NCBI GenBank assembly: GCA_018822545.1
Contig: JAHJKA010000054.1
Span: 1 to 64,000, forward strand
Direction of reading: 5' to 3'
Source: Pseudomonadota bacterium
Lineage (GTDB): Bacteria; Desulfobacterota; Desulfobulbia; Desulfobulbales; SURF-16
Length of the DNA stretch: 64,000 nt
The translations under genes were made by a program, and so were the position numbers. Below, piece after piece: positions 16,774-25,596 of this stretch. Each line of letters opens with the position of its first letter. Positions within the stretch are counted from its first letter, which is position 1. The notes below the pieces were generated by a model that saw only the letters and a program-made list of their open reading frames with translations, was not told where the DNA came from and did no database searches.

Positions 16774-17553
16774 TTATTTCTTCTCTCCCTTCCGGGCCGG
16801 CCGGCCCTGGGCCAGCCATTGCACCTGCTGACAGAGGCCATTAAGCAGTTTGACCTCCCTGGCCCGCAGCCCAATACGATTAAAAAAATGGCTGAAATTA
16901 TGACGCCAGAGCGCAAGGTCGGCCTCTTTGAGATAACCAATGGCGGCCAGGGTCTTCTCCAGATCATCATACATGGCTGCCAAAAGCCGTGAAGAGGCGA
17001 GGGAGGGAGCAGCAGGCGCAACCCCTTTGCGGGCCATCATGGTGCTGAAAAGCTCGTAGCAGATCACGCCCACGGCCTGGGCCAGGTTAAGGGAAGAAAA
17101 ATCTGCGGTGGGGATGGTCACCGTGGCATTGCAGAGTTCAAGCTCGGCATTACTTAAGCCGCAGTCCTCCGGACCAAAAACCAGGGCCACCTGGTTATGG
17201 GCGAGCTTGGGCACCAGATGGTCAACCATCTGGGCTGGATTTTTCAGAAAAAAACGCCGCCGACCCTGACGGGCCGTGGTCCCCACCACCCAGGAACAGT
17301 CAGCCACGGCATCAGCAAGGGTGGGCGCCAGGGTGAGACCGCTAATCAAATCCTTGGCATGGTGGGTGGCCATTTTTTCCATGGCGGCCTGCTCCGGCAA
17401 CTCAAGGCCCACCACCACGAGACGCCGTATTCCCATATTATGGGCCACACGGGCCGCCCCGCCGACATTCTCACCATACTTGGGGCGCACCAACACCACC
17501 CGCACCCCGGCCAACTGTTCTTTGACCGCCTCCAATTTTTTATGTTCGCCCAT
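16774..17553 (-). CDS. trmJ: TrmJ-like SpoU-family tRNA 2'-O-methyltransferase
   Basis: 259 aa. SPOUT methyltransferases make a trefoil knot that binds AdoMet. Motifs: VRVVLVRPKYGENVGGAARV at the N-terminus, VALVFGPEDCGLSNAEL (motif 2) and ADFSSLNLAQAVGVICYEL (motif 3). These and the C-terminal helical extension match TrmJ, which methylates position 32 of tRNAs, but the exact target is inferred. It is downstream of rnr, separated by a REPIN-like repeat. Confidence 0.8.
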   Translation of the reverse strand: MGEHKKLEAVKEQLAGVRVVLVRPKYGENVGGAARVAHNMGIRRLVVVGLELPEQAAMEKMATHHAKDLISGLTLAPTLADAVADCSWVVGTTARQGRRRFFLKNPAQMVDHLVPKLAHNQVALVFGPEDCGLSNAELELCNATVTIPTADFSSLNLAQAVGVICYELFSTMMARKGVAPAAPSLASSRLLAAMYDDLEKTLAAIGYLKEADLALWRHNFSHFFNRIGLRAREVKLLNGLCQQVQWLAQGRPARKGEKK

Positions 17554-17610
17554 ACCCTGCTCTTGCTCAACAACACCTGATCACCATGTCACATGGCAAC
17601 ATGAACACTT

Positions 17611-17705
17611 GATATTGTAGGAGCCCGCCCCTGCGGGCGATAGAGGATGCGAGTAAAGCAGACGGTCAACTCTTATCGCCCGCAGGGGCGGGCTCCTACA
17701 ATATC
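17611..17705. repeat. REPIN-like inverted repeat
   Basis: Two perfect 32-bp arms (17611-17642 and 17674-17705) flank a 31-bp spacer. The arms contain GTAGGAGCCCGCCCCTGCGG, a sequence like bacterial REP units (GTAGGAGCGGGCT... with an internal GC-rich palindrome). Two REPs in inverted orientation with a short spacer form a REPIN. It sits 2 bases past the rnr stop. No other copy was seen in the window. Confidence 0.8.
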
Positions 17706-17707
17706 CT

Positions 17708-19906
17708 TTACCCTTCAGCCTTCACCACATCCTCTTCCAAAACAAAATTGATCCGGTACGAGAGCAGATCAACACTGGCCACCCGGACGACAACCAGATC
17801 GCCGAGCTGATAACGCTTGCCGGTGCGTTTACCCACCAGGCGATGCATCTTTTCCTCCAGGATGTAATAATCACCGGCCAGATCGGTAAGGGCGATGGCG
17901 CCACTGACCATCAGCTCATCAAGCTCGATAAAGAGCCCCCAATCCGTGACCCCGGAGATGATGCCGGGGAAACTGTCACCGATATGTTTGAACATATACT
18001 GGGCCTTGAGCCGGTTATCCATTTCGCGCTCGGCATCAACGGCCACCCGCTCCCGTTTCGACAGGAATTCACCGTCATCAACAAGCCTCTCCCTGGCCTT
18101 GGCAGACACCTTGGTCTTAGTCAACCAGCCGGCCAGGGCCCGGTGGACCTGGAGATCCGGATAACGACGGATGGGAGAGGTGAAATGGCAATAGTAGGAG
18201 GCAGCCAGACCGAAATGGCCGACATTCTCCGGACTGTAGCAGGCCTGCTTCATGACCCGAAGCAGCAGATTATTGACCATGTATTCCTTGGGGGTGCCCA
18301 CGGCCTTGGTAAGCACGGCATTAAACCATTGCGGCGTACTGGCTGCCTTGGGCAATTGGCCCAGAAAGGAGTGAGCAAACTCGGCAAACTCCTCCACCTT
18401 CACGGGATTTGGGGCCTCATGAATCCGGTAGAGGATACCAACGTCAGCCTCAGACATGGCTTCAGCTACGGCCTCGTTGGCGGCCAGCATGAATTCTTCA
18501 ATGAGCTTATGGGCCTGATTACGGACCCTCTTTTTGAGGGACTCGACCTGATCGCTTGCGTCGACGGTGATCTCCACCTCAGGCAGTTCAAAGCCGATGG
18601 CACCGCGTCCCATCCGCCTTTTATTGAGCAAGGTGTCGAGCTCGGCCATGATGTCCACCGGCCCCTTCAACTCCTCATCGCCTTTTTCCACGAGATTACC
18701 CTGAATGATCTCCCAGACCCGGGTATAGGTGAGTCGATAGCGGCTTCTGATCACGGACCGACAGAACCGGCTCTTTACGCGCTTGCCGGTGTCGTCAAAA
18801 TCAAGAATAGCGGTAAAACCATAACGATCTTCGTCAGGATTGAGGCTGCACAGGCCATTGGAAAGGCGCTCCGGTAGCATGGGCAGAACCCCGGCCGGGA
18901 AATAGACACTGGTGCCGCGCTGGTATGCTTCTTTATCCAGGGGGCTGCCCGGCTCCACATAATGGCTGACATCGGCGATGGACACATAGAGGCGATAGCC
19001 CTTTTTCTGTTTCTCAACACTGACGGCATCATCAAAATCACGGGCCGTCTCCCCATCAATGGTGACATGGAAGATGTCGCGCAGGTCTTCACGCCCCTCG
19101 CCCACCTCGACCTTGGCACTTATCTTGGCAACCTGTTCCAGCACCTCATCGGAAAACTCATGGGGCAACTCGTAATTACGGATAACCATCTCCATCTGCA
19201 CCTTGGCGGAGCGGGGATTACCAAGAATTTCCACAACCCGGCCGGTGGCGGACAGGGCACCGGCGCCAAAGGTATCCAGAGCCACCAGAACTGCATCACC
19301 ATTTTTGGCATCCATACTCGCCCCGGCCACGATCTTCACCTTCAGCAACAGTCGGCTGTCATCCGGGGTAACAATGCCATCAACATAAACACCCACCAGG
19401 CGGTCAAGGCCGCGCTTGACCACAGCAACCACACGGCCCTCGGTACGGCCGCGACTGGCGCCGACCTGCTGAATAAGGACAGTATCCCTATGCATGGCTG
19501 TCCCCAGAAAACGGGCCGGCACGAAAACATCTTTCGCCGCCTTGTCGCGGTCTTCTGCCGTCAGCGTGACAAAGCCAAAGCCCTTGGGATTCACCACCAG
19601 GGTGCCTTCCTGGAACTCCTTGGGGTTGATACTGTATGACTTGTCGCCGGCATCAATAAGAACCCGCTGTTTGACGAGGGCGTCAAGGAGCAGATAGAGG
19701 TCAGGACGGGCAGAGCGGGGCCAGTCAAGGTCATGCCAGATCTCTTTTGAATCAGCCACGCCGCCCCGATGATGGATAACCGCGACAATCCGGTCCGGCT
19801 CCATGGCAAAAAGGGGCTCTTTCCTGGCGCGCCGCCCAGCAGGAGGCGTTGTCTGGCGTTCCGTTTTTCTTTTTTTGAATTTTTCTCTTTTACTGCGACG
19901 GGCCAT
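17708..19906 (-). CDS. rnr: Ribonuclease R
   Basis: 732 aa, 3'-5' exoribonuclease that degrades structured RNA. Order of domains: basic N-terminal tail (MARRSKREKFKKRKTE), winged-helix segment (RIVAVIHHRGGVADSKEI), two cold-shock domains (GFGFVTL, GRVVAVV), RNB catalytic domain with DGETARDFDDAVSVEKQ and the acidic metal site, and a C-terminal S1 domain (IISGVTDWGLFIELDELMV). Start at 19906 has AGGGGAAG upstream and is preferred over 19969. Confidence 0.93.
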   Translation of the reverse strand: MARRSKREKFKKRKTERQTTPPAGRRARKEPLFAMEPDRIVAVIHHRGGVADSKEIWHDLDWPRSARPDLYLLLDALVKQRVLIDAGDKSYSINPKEFQEGTLVVNPKGFGFVTLTAEDRDKAAKDVFVPARFLGTAMHRDTVLIQQVGASRGRTEGRVVAVVKRGLDRLVGVYVDGIVTPDDSRLLLKVKIVAGASMDAKNGDAVLVALDTFGAGALSATGRVVEILGNPRSAKVQMEMVIRNYELPHEFSDEVLEQVAKISAKVEVGEGREDLRDIFHVTIDGETARDFDDAVSVEKQKKGYRLYVSIADVSHYVEPGSPLDKEAYQRGTSVYFPAGVLPMLPERLSNGLCSLNPDEDRYGFTAILDFDDTGKRVKSRFCRSVIRSRYRLTYTRVWEIIQGNLVEKGDEELKGPVDIMAELDTLLNKRRMGRGAIGFELPEVEITVDASDQVESLKKRVRNQAHKLIEEFMLAANEAVAEAMSEADVGILYRIHEAPNPVKVEEFAEFAHSFLGQLPKAASTPQWFNAVLTKAVGTPKEYMVNNLLLRVMKQACYSPENVGHFGLAASYYCHFTSPIRRYPDLQVHRALAGWLTKTKVSAKARERLVDDGEFLSKRERVAVDAEREMDNRLKAQYMFKHIGDSFPGIISGVTDWGLFIELDELMVSGAIALTDLAGDYYILEEKMHRLVGKRTGKRYQLGDLVVVRVASVDLLSYRINFVLEEDVVKAEG

Positions 19907-20318
19907 GAACTTCCCCTTTTTTTTATGGTTTCGAGACACCTTGCATGACAAGGCCAAAAAATATTTCAAGACGTGAACAAGACACGCCTTTCATCTATTT
20001 TATACTAAATGAAAATCTGATTACCACTAAGTTTCAGTCAAGCCGTGATCACCATGACACATGGACAAACAAATTGCCTTGTGAGCGCAGGCCCCGGCAA
20101 CATCATGCTTGCATAATGGCTCCCATTCGCTGGTAATTTGAAATAACAATTATATCTGGCCAAAATAAACCGGGCAGCACTCCACAGCTCTCTTTTTCTT
20201 GTAATCCAAAAAAAATTCCGCCGTCTTGACGCCTCCTTGAAGTCAGGCTGCAACAAGCTGTTGTCAAAAGCAAACAGTTGTGTAAGATAAAAGTTTGCAC
20301 TTACTTCCCAGGGAGAAC

Positions 20319-22439
20319 ATGGACCAACAACCGTTCGACATAGCCGCGTACAGCCAGGAAATGGAAAAAATCCTGGGGGGCCAGGATGATGAACGGGCCC
20401 ATCTCTTCTGGAAGGCCTTTTCCTTTGCCGTGGACGCCCATCAGGACCAACGCCGCAAATCAGGCGAACCCTATGTCAGCCATCCCTGCATGGTGGCCAT
20501 GATCCTGGCCAAAGAGTTGGGGGTTACCGACCAGGAAACCCTGGCGGCTGCCATGCTCCATGACACCGTTGAGGATGTCCCTGAGATCAAGATGGAGCTT
20601 GTGGGTGAACTCTTCGGGCCCAAGGTGGAGGCCATTGTGGAGGGCTGCACCAAGATCAGCCACTTCAAGGGCAACAGGCAAACCTTTCTCAATCTTGTGC
20701 ACCGCAAGCTCTTCTCCGGCTCGGCCGCCCATCTTGAGGTGATGCTGGTCAAGCTTGCCGACCGCCTCCACAATCTGCGCACCATGGACTCCATGCCCAA
20801 GCATAAGCGCCAGAAGATCTCCGACGAAACCCTCGGCGTCTACGCCCCCATGGCCGGAGTTCTCGGGGCCTTTGGCCTCAAGAGACAATTATACAACCTG
20901 GCACTGCTCTATAAATTCCCGCGCCAGGGACCACGGATCATGGTCACTATCCGCCGCATATTACGCCAAGCTGAAAAGGCCGGCATTGTTGAAACCTTAA
21001 AAAAAGAACTGGATGCGGCCTGGATCAACAACGAAATCCGCCTCAAGGCAAAAGGCCTCTGGGCCTATTACCGTCCCCAGGAGGGCGGGCTTGTGGCCGC
21101 CATTGAAAATCCCCTGGAAATCTATATTGTCGTTGACGACCTGCAGACCTGCTACCGCACTCTGGGCATCCTCAACCAGACCTTCCCGCCCATCCCGCGC
21201 ACCATGCGCGATTTCATAGCAAACCCCAAGCCCACCGGCTACCAATCCCTCCACGTGCGGGCCAACATTAAAGGCCAGAACTATCTCTTTAAGATCCGGA
21301 CCCAGGAGATGGTGGCCCAGGCCAAGCTCGGCATCATCCGCGACTGGTACGCCAAACGGGCCGTACCCTCCCGTTTCAAGAAAGAAATCGCCGAGATGTT
21401 CAATATCATGGGCGGCGACGCTGATCTCTCCTATACCGACATGATCGCCGCCAGCGGCAAAACGGAAATCTACACCTATACCCCCAAGGGAGACCGTATC
21501 TGCCTGCCCCGGCAATCCACCGTCCTTGATTTTGCCTTTAAGGTGCATACCGAGATCGGCCATCGCTGCATCGGCGCCCACGTGGGGCAGCAAGATGTGA
21601 GTCCTGCCTTTGTCCTGCGCGATGGGGACAGGGTGGCCATTCTCACCCAGAAAGAGCCGGTCAATTTCGACCTGGATATCCAAGAACTCTGCCAATCACC
21701 TCGGGCTCGGGCTGAACTGGCCCGCACCTTTCGGGCCCGGCGCAGGAAGCTGGCTCAGGAAACAGGGGAACTCATCATCCATCAGGAACTCAAGCGCTAT
21801 GGCATCCCCTGTTCGATCCTCAACAACCCGGGCATGGAAGACATTCTGGAATATTTTGGTCTTAAAACCAATGCAGAGCTCTTCACCATGCTGGGCCAAG
21901 GCGAAATCCACCTCAGAGAAATCATCTATGAAATAAAGAACGGCCTCTATGCCGACACCGAGACCCTGCAACCGCCCACCGGTGCCCTTAACACCATCGA
22001 ACTCGACAGCGTTGATCCGGCCTGGGTGAAATTCTCCAGGTGCTGTAACCCGCTACCCACCGAAAAAAGGTTGTATGGCCTCTTGAGCGAGCGCGGCCTT
22101 TCAGTGCATCGCCTTGAATGCGCGCGGATGCAGGAGCTGAAAATACAGAGGGAAGACATCATGGAGGTCCGTTGGGACCTGAAAAAAACCCGCCTGGAAA
22201 AGCAGCAGACCCTGGATATTCCCGCCGGTCAAAAACGCAGCGTTGTTTTCAAAATGCTGGCCACCTTCCCGGATGACGTAGCCCTGGCCAAACTTCAGGC
22301 CTATGCCGGTCGACCGGGCAATGACAAACCGGCCTGGGAGATCCAATTTACGGTGGAAAACCTAGACCAGCTCAAGAAACTTTTGAAAAAACTCGACAAG
22401 CAGCACAACCTGATCTACGAATTCGTCCTCGAGCAGTAG
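20319..22439 (+). CDS. RelA/SpoT-family protein, hydrolase site intact, synthetase site degenerate
   Basis: 706 aa, start after GGGAGAAC. N-terminal HD domain keeps the metal-site residues (H55 in SHPCMV, H81-D82 and E85-D86 in LHDTVEDV, LADRLHNLRTM). The next domain aligns with ppGpp synthetase only in part: PIPRTMRDFIANPKPTGYQSLH is recognisable. The ATP-binding GRxKxxYSIxxKM block is missing, being EIRLKAKGLWAYYRP instead, and the catalytic E-x-Q-x-R-T has become LFKIRT. TGS (IYTYTPKGDRICLPRQSTVLDFAF), a cysteine-rich CC domain (VKFSRCCNPLP) and an ACT-like end follow. Probably a (p)ppGpp hydrolase or a sensor, beside a separate bifunctional Rel elsewhere. Confidence 0.85.
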   Translation: MDQQPFDIAAYSQEMEKILGGQDDERAHLFWKAFSFAVDAHQDQRRKSGEPYVSHPCMVAMILAKELGVTDQETLAAAMLHDTVEDVPEIKMELVGELFGPKVEAIVEGCTKISHFKGNRQTFLNLVHRKLFSGSAAHLEVMLVKLADRLHNLRTMDSMPKHKRQKISDETLGVYAPMAGVLGAFGLKRQLYNLALLYKFPRQGPRIMVTIRRILRQAEKAGIVETLKKELDAAWINNEIRLKAKGLWAYYRPQEGGLVAAIENPLEIYIVVDDLQTCYRTLGILNQTFPPIPRTMRDFIANPKPTGYQSLHVRANIKGQNYLFKIRTQEMVAQAKLGIIRDWYAKRAVPSRFKKEIAEMFNIMGGDADLSYTDMIAASGKTEIYTYTPKGDRICLPRQSTVLDFAFKVHTEIGHRCIGAHVGQQDVSPAFVLRDGDRVAILTQKEPVNFDLDIQELCQSPRARAELARTFRARRRKLAQETGELIIHQELKRYGIPCSILNNPGMEDILEYFGLKTNAELFTMLGQGEIHLREIIYEIKNGLYADTETLQPPTGALNTIELDSVDPAWVKFSRCCNPLPTEKRLYGLLSERGLSVHRLECARMQELKIQREDIMEVRWDLKKTRLEKQQTLDIPAGQKRSVVFKMLATFPDDVALAKLQAYAGRPGNDKPAWEIQFTVENLDQLKKLLKKLDKQHNLIYEFVLEQ

Positions 22440-22454
22440 TTTTCCCCAGTTGAC

Positions 22455-22547
22455 AGTTGGCGGTTGACGGATGCCCGTTCAAGGAAGTTGACTTTATCCC
22501 ATGCCTCTTGCCACAGACCGTAAACTGGCAACCGTCAACCGCCAACT
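22455..22547. repeat. Inverted repeat, 21-bp arms
   Basis: Left arm 22455-22475 and right arm 22527-22547 are complementary at 20 of 21 positions (AGTTGGCGGTTGACGG...), with a 51-bp spacer. It lies between the converging rel-like and Crp-family genes. Confidence 0.65.
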
Positions 22548-22614
22548 TTTGTCCAAAAACTGCTTTGTTCTCTATAGATGTAGCCAGCCAGCTTATTCTC
22601 GTTGCCCATCACAA

Positions 22615-23298
22615 TTACAGCTTGACCACCCCTTCAGCCAGCTCTTGCAGGCCTTCTCTGTCGGTAATGGTAATAATCGACCCTTCGCTTTCAATATAGC
22701 CCGCCTTGGTCAATTTCGAAAGAATGCGCGACAAGGTTTCAGGGATGGTGCCGAGATAGGCCGCGAGCTGGGTTTTGGCGATGGTCAACTCAACCTTGGT
22801 CGCGCCCTTATTTTGATCGCTTAACAACAAAAGATGGGTGGCAAGCCGACCCGGCACCTCTTTTAAGGAAAGCGATTCGATCATGCCGGCAAATTGGCGC
22901 AGCCTGAGCGACAGGGTGGCAAGCATGGACATGGCCAGGGATGGATAGCTGGCGATCAACGCCAGAAAGGCCTGGCGGGGGATAAAAAATACCCGGCTTT
23001 TTTCCATGGTCATGGCATTGGCAGGATAGGTGGTGCCGGCAAAAACAGCGACCTCGGCAAACGGCTCGCCCGGACCAAGAATATGGAGAATCTGCTCCTT
23101 GCCGTCAAAGGAGAGCTTATAAATCTTCACCGAGCCGCTCACGACAATATAGAGACCGGTGGCCTTCTCCCCTTCTGAAAATATTGGTTGATTACGCTTG
23201 ATCTCCTGGTCAACGAGGATCATGGCAAGCTCGCCAAGCTCTTCTTCATTCAACCCTTTAAAAAGTTGAATCTGGCTGATCTGTCGCATTATTTCCAT
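22615..23298 (-). CDS. Crp/Fnr-family transcriptional regulator
   Basis: 227 aa. Residues about 20-120 form a cyclic-nucleotide-binding beta-roll (IFSEGEKATGLYIVVSGSVKIYK, ILGPGEPFAEVAVFAG), then a dimer helix, then a winged HTH (TKVELTIAKTQLAAYLGTIP ETLSRILSKL). There are no N-terminal Cys residues for an Fnr-type cluster. The effector pocket PGEPFAEVAVF has the gly/glu of CNMP-like proteins but lacks the cAMP-specific RS pair. Start at 23298 (MEIMRQISQ). It probably has its own promoter because a terminator lies just upstream. Confidence 0.85.
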   Translation of the reverse strand: MEIMRQISQIQLFKGLNEEELGELAMILVDQEIKRNQPIFSEGEKATGLYIVVSGSVKIYKLSFDGKEQILHILGPGEPFAEVAVFAGTTYPANAMTMEKSRVFFIPRQAFLALIASYPSLAMSMLATLSLRLRQFAGMIESLSLKEVPGRLATHLLLLSDQNKGATKVELTIAKTQLAAYLGTIPETLSRILSKLTKAGYIESEGSIITITDREGLQELAEGVVKL

Positions 23299-23330
23299 AG
23301 ATGTCTCACCTACACTAACGTAATAGTAAA

Positions 23331-23352
23331 AGAGGGCTGACCTCAGCCCTCT
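23331..23352 (-). terminator. Terminator of the phosphopantetheinyl transferase gene
   Basis: Stem AGAGGGCTGA/TCAGCCCTCT with a 2-base loop is followed on the minus strand by TTTTAC. The gene's stop codon is inside the stem, and the Crp-family start is 33 bases further. Confidence 0.7.
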
Positions 23353-24134
23353 TGCCTCTGGCACCCGGCAAGAATGATGGCCAGGGCACTCTCCCCGTAC
23401 ATCTTTGCCAGCACCCGAGGCAAACTGGACGGCAATTCTCTTTTCCCAGGAACTGTTCGAAATGACAATAGAAAACCATCACCCTGCGCGACAACTTGGG
23501 CAAGGTCAGCCTCAAGAAAACCAAGCAGAGGCCAGAGATTCACAAATTTACGTAAAGCCTCCTTGCCGGCCCACAACAACCCCAGGGTGGCAAGTCTGTC
23601 CGGGTGACAAGGCTCAATACGCCGCGCTTCATCCTCACGGGCAAATTTGGCCTCCACCCGGGCCAGGGAAGAACGAATCTCTTGAAAATCCAAGGCGCAG
23701 GGAACAGGACTGGCCAGCCCCAGGGCGCTGTCACCGCTATGGGAGATAGAAATATGAACGGGATCTGCATCACCAGCCCCAGACAACACGAAGGGTTTCC
23801 CCCTGCTGTCCACGCCAATCTCAATATCACAAAGCGGCCTTGTGGCTTGAGCGCGCAAGGCACAGACCGCTTCCTTGACAGCAAGGCGCCCGGCCAGCCA
23901 CTCCCGCCGCCGACGCGGGAATCGAAACCCTTCAAAAATCTGCATTTCGCCGTCCGTCAAGACCCCACCGGCCGTTCGGGACAGGGCGGCCTCATCAGCA
24001 CCAAGCGCAGCCAGATCCACCGTCACCAGAGAAAACTGTGGCAACGCATCAAAATCTTGCCCAAAAAACGTGCCTATTTCAGGGCTGACATCTCGACCAA
24101 AATGGTATTTTTCTTCTTTTATCAATAAAACCAC
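23343..24134 (-). CDS. 4'-phosphopantetheinyl transferase (Sfp-like)
   Basis: 263 aa. Transfers the phosphopantetheine arm of CoA to carrier proteins. Motifs: RRREWLAGRLAVKEAV (ACP/CoA contact), GKPFVLSGAG, HISISHSGDSALGLAS with the conserved SHS, CALDFQEI in place of GIDVE (Asp retained) and LWAGKEALRKF for WxxKEA. No polyketide, NRPS or lipid synthase gene is in the window, so the client is unknown; a secondary fatty-acid-type carrier is possible. Confidence 0.82.
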   Translation of the reverse strand: MVLLIKEEKYHFGRDVSPEIGTFFGQDFDALPQFSLVTVDLAALGADEAALSRTAGGVLTDGEMQIFEGFRFPRRRREWLAGRLAVKEAVCALRAQATRPLCDIEIGVDSRGKPFVLSGAGDADPVHISISHSGDSALGLASPVPCALDFQEIRSSLARVEAKFAREDEARRIEPCHPDRLATLGLLWAGKEALRKFVNLWPLLGFLEADLAQVVAQGDGFLLSFRTVPGKRELPSSLPRVLAKMYGESALAIILAGCQRQEG

Positions 24135-24278
24135 CTAGAAATGAAGTCTTGTCTCTTTAGGGGCCGTTACGAAATAACCTGTACGACGGCTCAGTGAGCT
24201 TACTCGCCAATTTCTGCACAAAAACAAGAAAGTGGCGAGTCAACGAGGAAACTACTGACACAGAGCTCACACCAAGTC

Positions 24279-24294
24279 ACTTATGCCCTTGCGG
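24279..24294 (+). repeat. 16-bp fragment of the 338-379 repeat neighbourhood
   Basis: ACTTATGCCCTTGCGG is identical to the reverse complement of 328-343. Short, but it is the part joining the 42-bp and 43-bp repeats, so it may be a decayed copy. Confidence 0.35.
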
Positions 24295-24408
24295 CGTTAA
24301 GTCAAGTTGGCTATAGTTCAATTTTACGAAACTGCGGTCATGCAATCCAACATCCTGCCAGACGGCCTCCACCATGCCCTTATTCTTTCCACCATCTCGT
24401 AGCAACTG

Positions 24409-24990
24409 ATGTCTCTCCTTGATGCCATAGTCCTCATCCTCCTTGTCGGTTTTACCATTAGGGGAATCTGGGTGGGTTTTATCCGCCAAGTCGCCTCACT
24501 GCTCGCCCTGGTCCTCGCCTTTATGCTGGCCGGCCATTTTTACGGTGAATCCGCGCAATTGGTTACACCTTTTATCCACAACAAGCAGGTCGGCTTTCTG
24601 CTGGCCTATGCGTTCATCTTCTGCTTGGTTTTTATTAGCACCCTCTTGATCGGCATTGGCTTCAAAAAAATTGCCCAGCTCGTTTTCCATGACTGGTTTG
24701 ACAAAACCATGGGCGGCATTCTGGGCGCCGCTAAGGGTTATTTTCTTGCCTGCATCGCCTTTATGGGGCTGGCCATTTTTATCTCCGGCACAAGCCCGAT
24801 CTTCACCAAATCTATTTTCTATCCCTATCTGCAAAAAACCAGCGTCATCCTCCTGTCCGTGGTCAAGGATCCCGATGTCCGCAAAAGACTAGTCCCCCAG
24901 CAACCCGCTATTACCAATCTACTTTCGCACACCATAGAACTGAGCCAGCAAATCGGTCGACAGGCCAAGAAAAAAGCCACCGAGTATTAA
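24409..24990 (+). CDS. CvpA family inner-membrane protein
   Basis: 193 aa with four hydrophobic segments at about 3-22, 28-45, 65-88 and 103-125. The pattern SLLDAIVLILLVGFTIRGIWVGFIRQVASL and DKTMGGILGAAKGYF matches the CvpA/colicin V production family, whose role in bacteria is not settled (membrane stress tolerance, purine gene neighbourhood). Its 3' end overlaps the converging glycosyltransferase gene by 72 bases. No good SD precedes the ATG. Confidence 0.82.
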   Translation: MSLLDAIVLILLVGFTIRGIWVGFIRQVASLLALVLAFMLAGHFYGESAQLVTPFIHNKQVGFLLAYAFIFCLVFISTLLIGIGFKKIAQLVFHDWFDKTMGGILGAAKGYFLACIAFMGLAIFISGTSPIFTKSIFYPYLQKTSVILLSVVKDPDVRKRLVPQQPAITNLLSHTIELSQQIGRQAKKKATEY

Positions 24991-25596
24991 CTGGTTAACG
25001 AAGGTGGTCCGTAAGAGCCCCTGCTGCTGCCACCTGCGTCCGGAACTCTGTACACATTTCTCAGACAAAACGATTCTCCCCCTTTTCCTAAGCGCCGCAA
25101 CCAGCATAACATCTTCCAGAAGGGCAACTTCCGGAAAACCACCAAGCTCTATAAAAAGCCTACGCCTCATAAACAGGGCCTGATCGCCATAGGGCATCTG
25201 CAAGAGACGGGAACGCACATTGGCCCCCCAGGAAACAAGGTTGAGCCCTCTTTTTTGCCCAACAAGCCTGAGCCGAAAGGCCCCGGCCACCACCCCTTCA
25301 CGATCAAGACAGCCTTTCACCTCATCACAAAAACCATTCGGCAAGAGGGTGTCGGCATGGAGAAAGAGCAGTAGTTCGCCCCTTGCAACCTCCGCGCCCT
25401 TATTCATCTGCCGGGCCCGGCCAGACGTTGAGACAACAAGACGAGCGCCATGCCCTGTGGCTATGGCAGCGGTGCTATCACGGCTGCCGCCGTCAGCCAC
25501 CACTACCTCGACATCTCCCGGCAATGAACTCAGAGTCGCAGCCAGGGTGCTCTCTTCATTGAGGGTGGGGATAATAATAGAAAGTGCAGGCGTCAT
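24919..25596 (-). CDS. TIGR04283-type family 2 glycosyltransferase
   Basis: 225 aa GT-A enzyme. LSIIIPTLNEESTLAATLSSL, VVVADGGSRDST (nucleotide contact), LLFLHADTLLPNG with the DxD-like HAD, and GDQALFMRRRLFIELGGFPEV are characteristic. Proteins of this type commonly sit next to a TIGR04282 partner, as here: the ATG overlaps the end of the upstream gene by 4 bases, indicating coupled translation. The family was named for arsenosugar-linked clusters, but no arsenic gene is nearby and the sugar acceptor is unknown. Confidence 0.82.
   Translation of the reverse strand: MTPALSIIIPTLNEESTLAATLSSLPGDVEVVVADGGSRDSTAAIATGHGARLVVSTSGRARQMNKGAEVARGELLLFLHADTLLPNGFCDEVKGCLDREGVVAGAFRLRLVGQKRGLNLVSWGANVRSRLLQMPYGDQALFMRRRLFIELGGFPEVALLEDVMLVAALRKRGRIVLSEKCVQSSGRRWQQQGLLRTTFVNQLILGGFFLGLSTDLLAQFYGVRK

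Noticed and set aside
17843..18877. Long open frame antisense to rnr
   Set aside because: Same reason: overlaps the conserved RNase R catalytic region with no recognisable content.
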